Notes: a model not told the origin generated them from the sequence alone. A DNA stretch of 64,000 bases from JAJCYX01 sp965243825 (GCA_965243825.1 CBDEVT010000001.1:1364001-1428000); one strand, 5' to 3'. Shown: positions 8,454 to 17,697, counted from the stretch's first letter. Translations and numbers: made by a program.

Positions 8454-9689
8454 TTACCACCTCGGCTTGGCGTAGTTCGGGAAATTGTAGCCGGTCCACG
8501 ATCCGTCGCGGGCTTTCGCATCGGGGTCAAGTGACAGGATCATCTCTGACCTGTTGTCGGGCTTTTCCCTCAAGAACTGCTCGTGCCGTTCGGCCAGGGC
8601 ATCGTCATCAACCTCGACGCCGAGGCCCGGGATGTCTGGCACTTCCATGTAGCCATCTTTAAATTTGAGCTTGCCGCCTTTGATGATGTCGCCGTCGGTG
8701 TCTGTCCACGGATAGTGCGTATCCGGCTGGAAATTCAGTTCTGGTGTCGCAGCGCACGCGTGGAGCATCGCTGCCTGTGAAACGCCAAGCGAATTGTTTG
8801 AATGCCCTGACAGTCCCCAGCCCATAACGCGGCACAGCATTCCTGTCTCCTTGTAGGCGAGAATCCCGCCCCAGTGATGATGGTCACCAAGTATCACGTC
8901 GATCCCATCGAACTGCGCGTTCGGTTTGACGTGCGAGAAGGCTGAGACACACATATTCGACGCCGTTGGGATGTCGGTGTGCTTCTTCACCTCGGCGTGC
9001 ATTTCAATGGTATCGGTCGGATCTTCTAGATACTGCGGTTCGTACTGCTCGATCTCTTTCGCGACTCGAATCGATGTCTCGACTGTCCAGACGGCGTTCG
9101 GGTCGATGCGTATCTCATAGCCGTCGGATTTTGGAAAGCGTTTACGCAGAAGTCGGAACGTCTCAATGTCGACATCGGGGTGAAAGAAGCCCCCTTTGAT
9201 CTTCAGAGCTTTGAATCCGTATCGGTCGACAAACTCTTCTGCCTGCCTGACAAAGCCTTCAGGGTCGAGTGCCTCGCCGGTAGCGACCTCACCAACCCCT
9301 TTTTCGTCTGCGAACTTGTAGAACAAGTAAGCCGCCCAGTCGACACGGTCTCGTGCACGCCCCCCAATGTAGTCGCAGACCGGAAGGCCTGCTTGCTTGG
9401 CCGCTGCATCAAGTAGAGCAGTCTCAACAGCGGCCCATGCGCCTGGTGTGCCGTTGAATTGAAGGCGGGCCTGGGTCATCTGTCGCGGGTCCCAGCCCAC
9501 CAGCCAATCTCGGTTTGGTTCGATGATCGACGCCAGGTCATTGGGAGCCTCACCCGCGCCTGTGAAACCGTCGTCTGTCTCGATCTGGACGATAGTCCTC
9601 ACCCTGAACGATTCATGCACGCCCGTACTGTTGAGCAGCGGCTGATCATGCATGGCCGCCTGGGTGATTTTGAGACTGGTGATCTTCAT
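8454..9689 (-). CDS. Enolase-superfamily dehydratase, glucarate dehydratase-like
   Basis: A 411-residue enolase-superfamily enzyme. The N-terminal capping domain (1-130) is followed by a barrel with the KxK catalytic pair in ALKIKGG, metal-ligand region RIDPNAVW, second acid EDPTD, then ASNM, GDHHHWGG and the GLSGHSNNSLG segment that carries the general-acid His. This order (KIKGG, DPN, ED, NM, D-H, HSNN) is that of the glucarate dehydratase group, which removes water from D-glucarate or L-idarate to give a ketodeoxy sugar diacid. The C-terminal extension of about 40 residues is Trp/Tyr-rich. It is convergent with the SDR gene. The group call is good; the exact substrate is uncertain. Confidence 0.88.
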   Translation of the reverse strand: MKITSLKITQAAMHDQPLLNSTGVHESFRVRTIVQIETDDGFTGAGEAPNDLASIIEPNRDWLVGWDPRQMTQARLQFNGTPGAWAAVETALLDAAAKQAGLPVCDYIGGRARDRVDWAAYLFYKFADEKGVGEVATGEALDPEGFVRQAEEFVDRYGFKALKIKGGFFHPDVDIETFRLLRKRFPKSDGYEIRIDPNAVWTVETSIRVAKEIEQYEPQYLEDPTDTIEMHAEVKKHTDIPTASNMCVSAFSHVKPNAQFDGIDVILGDHHHWGGILAYKETGMLCRVMGWGLSGHSNNSLGVSQAAMLHACAATPELNFQPDTHYPWTDTDGDIIKGGKLKFKDGYMEVPDIPGLGVEVDDDALAERHEQFLREKPDNRSEMILSLDPDAKARDGSWTGYNFPNYAKPRW

Positions 9690-9824
9690 GAGACAGGTTC
9701 CGTTGGTAGCGACTGATGGTTGGAGCCATTCTGTGCCAGGCGATCACAACAGGCAACTCGACACGCGTTCTGTGCAAGAGGGTAAAGTTGCTCCGAATCC
9801 TTACGCCACCACAAGAGACAGCGA

Positions 9825-10904
9825 ATGAAGACAGTCACACGCAATCACATCATCTCTGGTATCGAGAAACTTTCCCGTTTCAAGCTCTCGCATCTCAATA
9901 CGCCGCTAGAAGAAGCGCCAAAACTGCGCCGTGCCATTGAGGCGACGATCCCGGTTCAAGCCGGAGGTTCTACTAGCGGAGACGCGGCCACACTTACACC
10001 GCCGCGGATCCTGGTGAAACGAGATGACACAACTGGCCTGGCATTCGGTGGCAACAAGGGTCGCCATTTTGAGTTCGCAACTGCGCACATACTCGAAGGT
10101 GGGTACGACACCGTCATCAACGTCAACGACTACCACTCCAACCAGGCTCGCTTCATCGCCGCTTCATGCGCTCGAGCCAATCTTCGCTACATCCTCGTGT
10201 CCACGGAGAAAGTGGACAAACCAATGACGGGCAATCTGCTGCTGTGCAAGTTGATGGGCGCAGAGATTCACCGTGTACCTGCCGAGTACGCTGACCAGAT
10301 GGTCGACCGGTTGGTCGCTGATCTGGAGCAGGAGGGCAAAAAACCGTTCGTGGTGCCACGCGAGGAATTTGCCGACCTAATGGGGATGTTCGGCTTCGTA
10401 GAAACAGGACTCGAGCTTGAGCATCAGCTGGGAGAGGCAGGCATTAGCGGTCCGGTCAGGTTCTGGGGATTGACCGGACGTTCCATCGCGGGTCTAAAGC
10501 TCTACGCAAAGAACCGTGGCCTACCGTGGAGTGCAACAGCGGTGATGTACAGCCCGGGCGAGGTGAGTAGATTCGACGAAATCACCGCAAAGAGATCAAA
10601 GGCTGTCGCAGAGAGGCTCAAAATGCCCCATGCGCTCGAAGCAGGAGACCTTGAGGTGCTGACTGACTACACTGGCCCCGCATACGGCGTGCCGTTTGAT
10701 GAAGTGTTTGAAGCCATGCACATGGCTGCCAAGTCGGAAGCGCTGATTCTCGATCCTAACTACACAGGCAAGTCTATGGCCGCACTGATCAACGAGATAC
10801 GTGAAGGCAGAATTGATCCCGACGTGCCGGTGGTGTTCATCCATTCAGGCGGTATGCCGCAAGTCTTCGCCTTCGCAGAAGAAGTCTGGAACTGGAAAGC
10901 CTAG
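9825..10904 (+). CDS. PLP enzyme of the ACC deaminase / D-cysteine desulfhydrase family
   Basis: A 359-residue fold-type II PLP protein. Motifs: LVKRDDTTGLAFGGNKGR with the Schiff-base Lys in GGNKGR, then NVNDYHSNQARFIAASCARA, matching the family's QSNHxRQ(T)AAAA segment. GLTGRSIAGLKLYAK lies at the phosphate-binding region, and FIHSGGMPQVFAF at the C-terminus matches the HTGGxxGxF motif. True ACC deaminases carry specific Tyr/Glu residues that I cannot confirm here, so a D-amino-acid deaminase or desulfhydrase is equally possible. An extra loop of about 15 residues sits before the PLP lysine. It is transcribed away from the glucarate dehydratase-like gene. Confidence 0.85.
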   Translation: MKTVTRNHIISGIEKLSRFKLSHLNTPLEEAPKLRRAIEATIPVQAGGSTSGDAATLTPPRILVKRDDTTGLAFGGNKGRHFEFATAHILEGGYDTVINVNDYHSNQARFIAASCARANLRYILVSTEKVDKPMTGNLLLCKLMGAEIHRVPAEYADQMVDRLVADLEQEGKKPFVVPREEFADLMGMFGFVETGLELEHQLGEAGISGPVRFWGLTGRSIAGLKLYAKNRGLPWSATAVMYSPGEVSRFDEITAKRSKAVAERLKMPHALEAGDLEVLTDYTGPAYGVPFDEVFEAMHMAAKSEALILDPNYTGKSMAALINEIREGRIDPDVPVVFIHSGGMPQVFAFAEEVWNWKA

Positions 10905-10919
10905 GCTCCGTGGCCGCAT

Positions 10920-11621
10920 TCACTCGAGATCATTCTTTGCCATCCACGCGTCCTGTGGCCCTGCCGTTTGAGGATCACGCGAGCGCGCTTCGTAATAGCT
11001 GTTTGCTTTGATGAAACGATCATGGATTCTTCGCAACTCTGTAACTGCATCCGGATGATCATCAACGCGCAGGTCGATGTCCGGATAAAGGTGATTGCTG
11101 TACACACTTACAACAGCGGAGCGTTCTGGAAGGTGTTTTCTAGCCATACCAACCTGTCCACCGGCGTCGCGTCCCGCTTCCAGTGCGAACAACAGAGATT
11201 CGCCAAGGTCCTCAATGCTTCCAGTAAGTGTGTCGGCCATTGCAGAAATTACATGTTCGCCTGCGAGAACGTTGCCCATCACCAACCAGCCATCTCCCTG
11301 CATTGACCCAGCCCAATCGCGAGTCTTAGATCCGGTATAAACGCTGGATTCGCCGTTCGCAGTGACTATGCCGATCTGTCGATACTCGAAAAAACGGTCG
11401 CTGGAGCGAAGTTTGCTTAAGGCGGTTTCCAGAGTCTCTCCGTTTTCGATGAGATCAAGGAAATCTGGGCCATGTGCGGCATTGGTCGCAGCCTGAGTCG
11501 AAACGGCAGCAACACCCGGCCTCACCCAGGGGCAGGAGGCTCCAACTGCCAGCGAATAGGTAGCGATGCCTATTCCCAGTTGTCCTGTTTTCGGATCTCG
11601 GGCAATGACAGTGAAGGTCAT
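10920..11621 (-). CDS. DUF1028 (Ntn-hydrolase-like) protein
   Basis: A 233-residue protein whose N-terminus TFTVIARDPKTGQLGIGIATYSLAVG, with the following CPWVRPGVAAVSTQA, is diagnostic of the DUF1028 family. That family has an Ntn-hydrolase-like fold and an undefined role. I chose ATG 11621 because the family begins exactly there; the longer frame to 11792 lies inside the acetyltransferase gene. It follows the GNAT gene by 26 nt, so the two probably form one transcript. The last 40 residues (SYYEARSRDPQTAG) extend past the conserved domain. A peptidase or amidase activity is possible but unproven. Confidence 0.88.
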   Translation of the reverse strand: MTFTVIARDPKTGQLGIGIATYSLAVGASCPWVRPGVAAVSTQAATNAAHGPDFLDLIENGETLETALSKLRSSDRFFEYRQIGIVTANGESSVYTGSKTRDWAGSMQGDGWLVMGNVLAGEHVISAMADTLTGSIEDLGESLLFALEAGRDAGGQVGMARKHLPERSAVVSVYSNHLYPDIDLRVDDHPDAVTELRRIHDRFIKANSYYEARSRDPQTAGPQDAWMAKNDLE

Positions 11622-11647
11622 ACCGAGCAGTCTACGACCGTTGCCCG

Positions 11648-12409
11648 CTAGTCGGGTTCTCCGGCGGTGATTCGAAGCGTAGTGCCGATGAACCGCAAGC
11701 CTAGGCGTCGAGCGACGCCTATTGAGGCGACGTTTTCTTGCGCTGCGCTGTAGAAGAGGGTTTTGGCTGTCAGATCTGGATGCCGGGCCCAACCGGCAAC
11801 AGCGGCAGCAGCGAATCCCTGCCTGCGATAGCCCGGTACCGTGACTATCCCGGATTCGGCTCCAATTTCCGAGAGTCGCGCCGTCATTCCGACCGACACG
11901 ATGTTGCCTTCATGCATCGCCACGCACCAAGGTGGCCAGAAGTCTTCTGGGTTGCGGAAGCCGAGTTCAATGAGGTCAAGTGGCATGCCATCGTGATGGA
12001 GCCGTTCCACCAACCGGTCACCGAACGTGGTGCCTGACGAGACCAACTCAACGTCACTTCGTACTTCAAGATTCGTCGGCAAATGGTAGGAAATGCCCGG
12101 TCCAGGGACAGGTTCCGCAAACTGCCCTCCCAGGAGTTCAAGGTACTGCCCAAGACGCAGGGCGTTATCGTCCAGGCTTGCTGGCACTGGTTCTGTCGCT
12201 GCAATACGAAGTAGTCTCCCCGCCAAACCGCCATCAATCTCTCGGTGAACCAGTGCGATCGTGCCCTGTTTGCATCGTGCGAGATAAAAAAGAGGTCCCT
12301 TCGAATTTTCGGGATCGTTCTCAAAGCGGATTCGGTCTGTTTTATCAAGCACAAACACCGTGCGCGATTCTGTGCGCAACAGGTCCAGGCATCCAGTCTC
12401 GGAGGTCAT
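11648..12409 (-). CDS. GNAT-family N-acetyltransferase
   Basis: A 253-residue protein with a C-terminal GNAT fold. The acetyl-CoA-binding motif A is VTVPGYRRQGFAAAAVAGWA (R-R-Q-G-F-A corresponds to Q/RxxGxG/A), followed by FYSAAQENVASIGVARRLGLRFIG, typical of motif B. The first 130 residues form a separate, poorly conserved domain seen in FR47/DUF-type acetyltransferases. The start is ATG 12409. It sits directly upstream of the DUF1028 gene. The substrate is not predictable. Confidence 0.85.
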   Translation of the reverse strand: MTSETGCLDLLRTESRTVFVLDKTDRIRFENDPENSKGPLFYLARCKQGTIALVHREIDGGLAGRLLRIAATEPVPASLDDNALRLGQYLELLGGQFAEPVPGPGISYHLPTNLEVRSDVELVSSGTTFGDRLVERLHHDGMPLDLIELGFRNPEDFWPPWCVAMHEGNIVSVGMTARLSEIGAESGIVTVPGYRRQGFAAAAVAGWARHPDLTAKTLFYSAAQENVASIGVARRLGLRFIGTTLRITAGEPD

Positions 12410-12564
12410 TGTCCGATGCTACTTCACCGGCAGGCACATTCTGGACATGGGCGATGGAGATTATTGAGTAGCAGTCCTTCTCGTTTCGGAGTGGTGGCCG
12501 CATAGTGAGTGCGTGATCGAAAAACTCGCACTCATTTCGCCTGAACAAGGTCAGATCGGCAGTG

Positions 12565-13101
12565 TCAATTAAGCCGTTTCAGAGCTTGCAAGTGTTCCTC
12601 TAACAAGTGGACACCAAGGTGATCGTGCAATGCAGCCATGTCGCTCAGGTCTGCCGCTTGCAGTATGTAGCCTGAGTGCGATCTGACCTGATATTCCGCT
12701 GACATGCATTGCACCGGTCTGTCTCCAATCGTTCCCGTCGCACTCAGTTCACCGGCGGTCATCACCCAGTCCTCGGAGCCGGGCCGATAGACACCGCCTC
12801 CATCTTCAAGGGGCTCAAAAACGTGGAAGTCGATTCGCCCGTAGATCGGATGTCCCATCACGAAGTTCTCATCCACACGGTCATCGGTGTGCACGTCTTC
12901 GAATCCGCTCTCAAACAGCGCGTCGACCAGAGTTCTCGAGTCGATGTGCGGAATCATTATGTCCAGATCTTCGTGAGGTCGAGTCTGCTTGCCGAGCAAC
13001 GCATCGACGCCCCAGCCTCCGTCAATCCGCGCAGCAAGTCCAAGCTTGTCGAACAGATCCAGGTACCAGCGAACGGTGTTTATGGTCATATCGTGCGTCA
13101 C
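12565..13101 (-). CDS. Aminoglycoside/lincosamide nucleotidyltransferase-like protein
   Basis: A 178-residue protein of the polymerase-beta nucleotidyltransferase superfamily. The motif DGGWGVDALLGKQTRPHEDLDIMI (about 26-50) carries the GGWxxD plus DxD-like metal-binding pattern typical of LinA and ANT(2'')-type enzymes. Later residues (RIDFHVFEP, third acidic position) complete the site. Such proteins adenylylate antibiotics in pathogens; in environmental genomes most are uncharacterised, so resistance should not be assumed. Met1 and Met5 are both possible starts. It is transcribed alone. Confidence 0.8.
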   Translation of the reverse strand: MTHDMTINTVRWYLDLFDKLGLAARIDGGWGVDALLGKQTRPHEDLDIMIPHIDSRTLVDALFESGFEDVHTDDRVDENFVMGHPIYGRIDFHVFEPLEDGGGVYRPGSEDWVMTAGELSATGTIGDRPVQCMSAEYQVRSHSGYILQAADLSDMAALHDHLGVHLLEEHLQALKRLN

Positions 13102-13140
13102 TGGTTAACTCATTTGTAAAGTCGGATCGTATTAGTTCAA

Positions 13141-13169
13141 TTGACTGCGAAGCCAAGTGCGCTTACGCT
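13141..13169 (+). promoter_or_regulatory. Candidate sigma-70-type promoter of the VOC gene
   Basis: TTGACT (13141-13146) and TACGCT (13164-13169) are separated by 17 nt and lie 77 nt upstream of the VOC start at 13246. The -35 box is good; the -10 box is weak. Confidence 0.35.
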
Positions 13170-13245
13170 CCAGCTATGCAGACCTTCGGCAGCCTTTGTC
13201 GTTGATCAAGACAGATCCCAATTACATTAGCTCGCAGGAAACAAG

Positions 13246-13635
13246 ATGCCGTATCTCGTCAATCACATTCACCTGAAGTCCGAAGACCCTAAGGCCACAG
13301 CAGACTGGTTCGTCGAGGCCTTCAATGTGAAGATCATCAGCGACACCGTTCGTGATGTTGGTGACCGCTTCGTTGTCACTCACACCGAAGGTGGACTGGC
13401 GATCAACATCTCCGGCGCACGCACCGGCGAGACACTCGGCCCCGGTGATGCTAACCCTCATCTGGGTCTGGAGCACTTCGGTTTCGACACCGATGACATG
13501 GATGCTGATCTCGCGCGCCTCGAAGGCCTTGGGGCTACTGTCCAGGAACCTCCTCGTGAGACCGGACCCGGCACGAAGATCGCATTCATTGCTGCACCTG
13601 GCGACGTTCGCATTGAGCTGATACAGCGCAGTTGA
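13246..13635 (+). CDS. VOC-family metalloprotein (lactoylglutathione lyase-like)
   Basis: A 129-residue VOC protein. Metal-ligand candidates are placed canonically: His in VNHIHLKSEDP near the start, the LGLEHFGF segment with Glu-His in the middle, and Glu in VRIELIQ at the end. Two beta-alpha-beta repeats (ATADWFVEAF and ADLARLEGLG) are evident. The length and ligands fit small glyoxalase/epimerase-type enzymes. The ATG is preceded by an aggaaacaag stretch that serves as ribosome-binding site. The gene stands alone and ends at a strong bidirectional terminator. Confidence 0.88.
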   Translation: MPYLVNHIHLKSEDPKATADWFVEAFNVKIISDTVRDVGDRFVVTHTEGGLAINISGARTGETLGPGDANPHLGLEHFGFDTDDMDADLARLEGLGATVQEPPRETGPGTKIAFIAAPGDVRIELIQRS

Positions 13636-13640
13636 TTTAG

Positions 13641-13680
13641 AAAACGACGGCAGTCCGGGTTCCCCGGTTGCCGTTGTTTT
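13641..13680. terminator. Bidirectional intrinsic terminator
   Basis: Arms aaaacgacggca (13641-13652) and tgccgttgtttt (13669-13680) pair at 11 of 12 positions, giving a GC stem with an A-tract on one side and a T-tract on the other. It lies between the convergent VOC and amidohydrolase genes and overlaps the latter's stop codon. Confidence 0.8.
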
Positions 13681-14884
13681 ACGCCTGCTCGGGCAGCCAA
13701 CCCCACGGCCTTGGCCCGAAATCTATCGGCATAACCTGACCAGCGCGAACCGTGCTTATTGGACGCAGGGCCATTGAGCCGGTTTGCGTGGCACCGGTGG
13801 GATCCCTGAAAAGGAAATCGCCACCTACCGGTTCCAGAATCGATATGTCGGCGTCATAGCCCACCGCCAGCGTGCCGGTCTCGTCATCGATACCCAGTAT
13901 CTCGGCAGCCTTTGAAGTGGTCATCCGGATAGCATCTTCTAGCGAGACGCCGAGTGCCATCATCTTGGCCATGCACTCAACCAGCGAATGGGTTGGTCCT
14001 GCATGGCGACTGGCTTCTGTGAAATCAGAAGAAATCGTGTCTGGTACCAGACCCTGATCCATCACCTTCTTCGCAGAATCAAAACTGAAGTTTGCTCGGC
14101 CGACTCCGACATCGAAGTAGATGCCCCTTTCGCGAGCTGCTTTAACCTCATCGAGCAGTCTGCCACCGTGTAGCAACGCGCCGACCTGGAAGCTCAGTGA
14201 GTGGGTAACGACGTCTCCTGCGGTCAGTACATCGGAGAGCAGTTGCGGAGCAAGCTCGGCAGCGACAGGGTCCTGGCCCATGATGTCGCCAACGTGCACC
14301 ATCAGGAATGCATCGGTATCGGCGCCGTCAGCTATCTTTTTGGCCAGTTTTGGCAGTTCGATGCCTAGAGTCCTGATACCAGGAGAAACCATACGAGCTT
14401 TTACGCCGACGATCACGTCTGGTCGAGCCACAAGGGCTGCGATGCCCGCATCCACATCGATATCATCCGCATCACGAACCTCAGGTGCTCGCGCCACGCC
14501 CATCGTGCCAACATTCAGCAATGCCAGAGTCCTCGTGTAAGCACCGGGTGCTACGAAGTTTGCAAATCCTCCGATATTGAAAGCGCCTGTCGAACCTGCA
14601 TCAAGCACTGTTGTAACCCCGGCAGACACGCCGGCGACATCGGCTTCACCCATCATGTCTTCTTTGCTTGCCTGACGAATGCCTGCTGCGACATGGGTGT
14701 GGATGTCGATCAATCCAGGCGTCACAAGCAATCCCCTGGCATCGATAACTCGGTCTGCAGACGAAGGATCCAGGTCTCCAGCGATCTGCGAAATCTCGCC
14801 GTTACTGACGGCTATATCCATCACTCCATCCAGGTCCTGGGATGGATCAAGCAGTCGGCCATTCTTAATGAGCAGGTCTGTCAT
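13679..14884 (-). CDS. Amidohydrolase/deacetylase (dihydroorotase-like)
   Basis: A 401-residue amidohydrolase-superfamily enzyme. The metal centre reads HxH in LIDIHTH (about 60-62), a probable carbamylated Lys in VGVKARM (about 160), His in LMVHVGD (about 197), His in VVTHSLS (about 223), and the catalytic Asp in SSDFTEA. Flanking beta-sandwich parts (MTDLLIKNGRLLDP and TVRAGQVM) are typical. The VKARM and MVHVGD motifs resemble the EF_0837/AHA_3915 deacetylase subgroup, linked to hydrolysis of N-acyl or carbamoyl compounds. Its start is 160 nt from the fmt stop. The substrate is unproven. Confidence 0.88.
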   Translation of the reverse strand: MTDLLIKNGRLLDPSQDLDGVMDIAVSNGEISQIAGDLDPSSADRVIDARGLLVTPGLIDIHTHVAAGIRQASKEDMMGEADVAGVSAGVTTVLDAGSTGAFNIGGFANFVAPGAYTRTLALLNVGTMGVARAPEVRDADDIDVDAGIAALVARPDVIVGVKARMVSPGIRTLGIELPKLAKKIADGADTDAFLMVHVGDIMGQDPVAAELAPQLLSDVLTAGDVVTHSLSFQVGALLHGGRLLDEVKAARERGIYFDVGVGRANFSFDSAKKVMDQGLVPDTISSDFTEASRHAGPTHSLVECMAKMMALGVSLEDAIRMTTSKAAEILGIDDETGTLAVGYDADISILEPVGGDFLFRDPTGATQTGSMALRPISTVRAGQVMPIDFGPRPWGWLPEQA

Positions 14885-15044
14885 CTGTTCTTGCTTCCTG
14901 TTGGCCGTGTTCGTGGTGAACTAGTTTCATCGCCTGACAGCTTTGGCGTAAAGCGGTTGTTGATCGTACTGGAATTCTGTCATGAGTCTTGAAGCTGTGC
15001 GTCCTGAGTGACCTTCGCAGTGTTGTTCCGCGTGGACTTGCACC

Positions 15045-15980
15045 TTACTCGCCAAGAACGGAACCATGAAGATCCGGCTCTCCGTTGAGGAAATCATGCA
15101 CAGCCATGGAGCGCCGCCCCTCGGCTTGCAGTTCGAGCAGTTCAAGCGATTTTTCGCCAGTCGATACGAAAAGCCTTTTTTCCGCCACAGTCACCAGGCC
15201 TGGCTGCCCTTCTACCTGATTCTGATCGCCAATCGCTGCTGTCAATATCTTGAGGTTCTTACCCTTAAGGGAAGTGAACGCGCCGGGCCATGGATCAAAG
15301 GCACGTGTCATGCGTTCGATGTGTTCTGCCGCTGCGCTCCAGTCGATCCGGCCATCCTGCTTCTTCATTAGCCGTGTGACTGTGACTCTTTCTTCATCCT
15401 GTGGTCGAGCGACCAAGGTGCCGTTTTCAAGTCCCTCCAGCACGCCGGGCAACATTTCAGCGCCCATTTCAAACAGTCTCTTCGTGAGTTCACCCGTTCG
15501 TTCGCCACCACTCATGACAACTGGGTCGGACTGCATCAGCAGCGGTCCGCTATCCATGCCTTCGTCCAGCAGCATCACTGTAACGCCGGTCGCATCATCG
15601 CCATTCAAGATGGCAGTCGAGACTGGACTTGGACCTCGGTGCAGCGGCAAGAGAGACGGGTGAATATTCACGACGCCCAGTCTCGGCATGGCGAGAACCT
15701 CCGGCGGCAGTATCCGGCCGTAGGCCACAACAACGAAAACATCAGCGCCAAGAGACATTAGTCGTTCTTGGATCAGAGAATCTCTGAGTCCTTGCGGAGT
15801 CTCAACCAGAAGTCCCTTCGCCTCCGCAACAACCCTCACAGGTGTCGGCTGAGGGCTTCTCGAACGACCAGCCTTCCTGTCAGGGCGGGTGTACACCGCG
15901 GCCACGTCGACACCAGTTTTCAGCAGGCGGTCCAATGCCGGCACGGCGTCGTCAGGCGATCCAAAAAAGACTGCTCTCAT
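15045..15980 (-). CDS. fmt: Methionyl-tRNA formyltransferase
   Basis: A 311-residue Fmt of normal length. It formylates Met-tRNAfMet with 10-formyl-tetrahydrofolate for translation initiation. The N-terminal motif MRAVFFGSPDDAVPALDRLL, the catalytic-site segment NIHPSLLPLHRGPSPVSTAILNGD (Asn, His and the SLLP loop) and GVTVMLLDEGMDSGPLL are diagnostic. The C-terminal OB-like domain follows (residues about 205-311, with GRIDW and RAFDPWPGAF). Peptide deformylase (def), a common neighbour of fmt, is not adjacent. It is divergent from dnaA across a 360-nt gap. Confidence 0.96.
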   Translation of the reverse strand: MRAVFFGSPDDAVPALDRLLKTGVDVAAVYTRPDRKAGRSRSPQPTPVRVVAEAKGLLVETPQGLRDSLIQERLMSLGADVFVVVAYGRILPPEVLAMPRLGVVNIHPSLLPLHRGPSPVSTAILNGDDATGVTVMLLDEGMDSGPLLMQSDPVVMSGGERTGELTKRLFEMGAEMLPGVLEGLENGTLVARPQDEERVTVTRLMKKQDGRIDWSAAAEHIERMTRAFDPWPGAFTSLKGKNLKILTAAIGDQNQVEGQPGLVTVAEKRLFVSTGEKSLELLELQAEGRRSMAVHDFLNGEPDLHGSVLGE

Positions 15981-16338
15981 TGATAAATCTGTCCTCGAAC
16001 TCCGTCACTCGGCTGCCAGAAACTTGTCTCAAATGCCCTGTAGCTGTTCATTGTGGGAAACGGCGACTCAAAATGCATGAAACGGACCGAAAGTCAAGTT
16101 GATCGCAGGCTTTATGGTTGCCGGGGAAATCGGTTGATAAGTCCCCAAAAAGACCCCTTTTTAGGGGTTGCGTGGACTCTGTTAGGCCATGTTAACTTTG
16201 CCCTGCGGCGCACCAGCAGAGTCCGATTCCGGGCCAACGGTCTGTACGCCGTAAATCACCTTATCGATCGCTTGGTTTTTTAATCCGCCTGCGCAGGGCG
16301 GACAGATCTTCTATTGCCGTTTTTCGGGGGAGTCAAAA
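15981..16338. other. fmt-dnaA intergenic region
   Basis: No gene is seen. A small perfect hairpin (acccct, 4-nt loop, aggggt; 16153-16168) and AT-rich patches (16265-16285) occur. The only DnaA-box-like 9-mer noticed is a 7/9 match (tgtgggaaa near 16050), so an origin here is not supported. It must hold the divergent fmt and dnaA promoters, which I cannot place confidently. Confidence 0.5.
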
Positions 16339-16362
16339 CTGGACACGAAATCCGCTTCTCAG

Positions 16363-17697
16363 GTGTGGACCGCAGCGCTAGGACAGCTCGAAGTGGAGAT
16401 TCCAAGGCCTAACTTCGAGACCTGGCTCCGCAACACCTCCGCCCAGAGTGTCAGAGATGGGGTCCTGACGGTATCGGCACCAAACGCATTCACAGCCGAA
16501 ATGCTTGAGAAACGTCTTTCCGCATCTATCGAGCGAGCGGTTGAACAGGTCACACACGAATCCTTCGAGGTTCGGTTCGCTGTCCGTGACAACACAAACA
16601 CGGCTGTTCACGCAGTAGCAAGTAATGGGTTCGCGGCTACTAGGCCAGAGTACCGACCTGAGGAGCAAGTTCCCGCACCGAGGAACCTTTCCCGATTCAG
16701 ACCCGAATTCAGCTTCGACCAGTACGTTTCCGGGCCTTCCAACCAGCTTGCGCACGCGGCAGCAATGCAGGTTGCCGAATCGCCTGGTAGTGCATTTAAC
16801 CCACTGTATCTCTACTCCGCTGTGGGCCTCGGCAAGACCCATTTGATGCACGCAATCGGTCACTCGCTCTCAGGGTTGGGACTATCCGTTCTTTACGTCA
16901 GCGCTGAAAAGTTCACGAACGAGTACATCCGCGCTATCAGAGACGGAAGGACAGAAGAATTTCGGGCTCGCTACCGTGGAGTGGATGCTTTACTTGTTGA
17001 TGACATCGAATTTATTGCAAGTAAGCCTCAGACACAGGAAGGGTTCTTCCACACCTTCAATGAGCTTCAGATGGCTGGCAAGCAGATCGTCATCTCTGGC
17101 GAGCTGCCTGCCGAGAAGATGAAGGTTGAGCAGCGAATCAAGTCAAGACTCGCTGGAGGACTCGTCGTGGATATTCAGCCACCAGATTTTGAAACTCGAT
17201 ACGCAATTATCGAGAAGAAAGCAGAAAGTAAAGGCTGCAAGCTGCCGTCCGATGTAATCGAAGTGCTCGCATCCTCTCCGGTGAGCAGCGTGCGCGATCT
17301 CGAAGGTGGACTGAACCGTGTAGTCGCATTTGCTCAGCTCACGCAGGCTGAAATCGACATCGAACTTGCCGAGAAGGCCGTCGCCAGTATTGGTGCAACA
17401 GTTCCTCGGAGATTTCCGAGTGCCGAAGACGTGATATCTGCAGTGGCGACTCATACGGGCGTCCCAGAGTCGGCGATTACCGGCCGCAAGCGAGATAAGC
17501 GCACATCTTCTGCGCGTCGCCTGGCAGCCTATCTCCTCCGAGAAGAGAGCAAGTTAACTGCTACAGGCGCAGGTAACGCTCTTGGTGGCAAGGATCACTC
17601 AAGCATCCTTTATGCGCAGAAGCGGTTCGAAGAGGAGCACGCCGAGTCTGTTGAAGTACGCCGACTGACAGCCGAAGTGCGTAGTTCGCTGCGTTAG
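16363..17697 (+). CDS. dnaA: Chromosomal replication initiator DnaA
   Basis: A DnaA of about 444 residues. Domain I (ALGQLEVEIPRPNFETWLR) is followed by a linker, the AAA+ core (FSFDQYVSG, P-loop SAVGLGKTH, Walker B ALLVDDIEF) and the DNA-binding domain IV with KDHSSILYAQKR. The first P-loop Gly of the usual GGVGLGKT is Ser. GTG 16363 is given as the conservative start. However, a strong ribosome-binding site (ggggag, 16327-16332) ends 6 nt before an in-frame CTG at 16339, which would add eight residues. dnaN does not follow; the next gene is obg, 365 nt downstream. Confidence 0.96.
   Translation: MWTAALGQLEVEIPRPNFETWLRNTSAQSVRDGVLTVSAPNAFTAEMLEKRLSASIERAVEQVTHESFEVRFAVRDNTNTAVHAVASNGFAATRPEYRPEEQVPAPRNLSRFRPEFSFDQYVSGPSNQLAHAAAMQVAESPGSAFNPLYLYSAVGLGKTHLMHAIGHSLSGLGLSVLYVSAEKFTNEYIRAIRDGRTEEFRARYRGVDALLVDDIEFIASKPQTQEGFFHTFNELQMAGKQIVISGELPAEKMKVEQRIKSRLAGGLVVDIQPPDFETRYAIIEKKAESKGCKLPSDVIEVLASSPVSSVRDLEGGLNRVVAFAQLTQAEIDIELAEKAVASIGATVPRRFPSAEDVISAVATHTGVPESAITGRKRDKRTSSARRLAAYLLREESKLTATGAGNALGGKDHSSILYAQKRFEEEHAESVEVRRLTAEVRSSLR

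Noticed and set aside
12565..13101. Antibiotic-resistance gene
   Set aside because: The nucleotidyltransferase motifs are real, but environmental homologues are mostly uncharacterised and nothing nearby indicates resistance.
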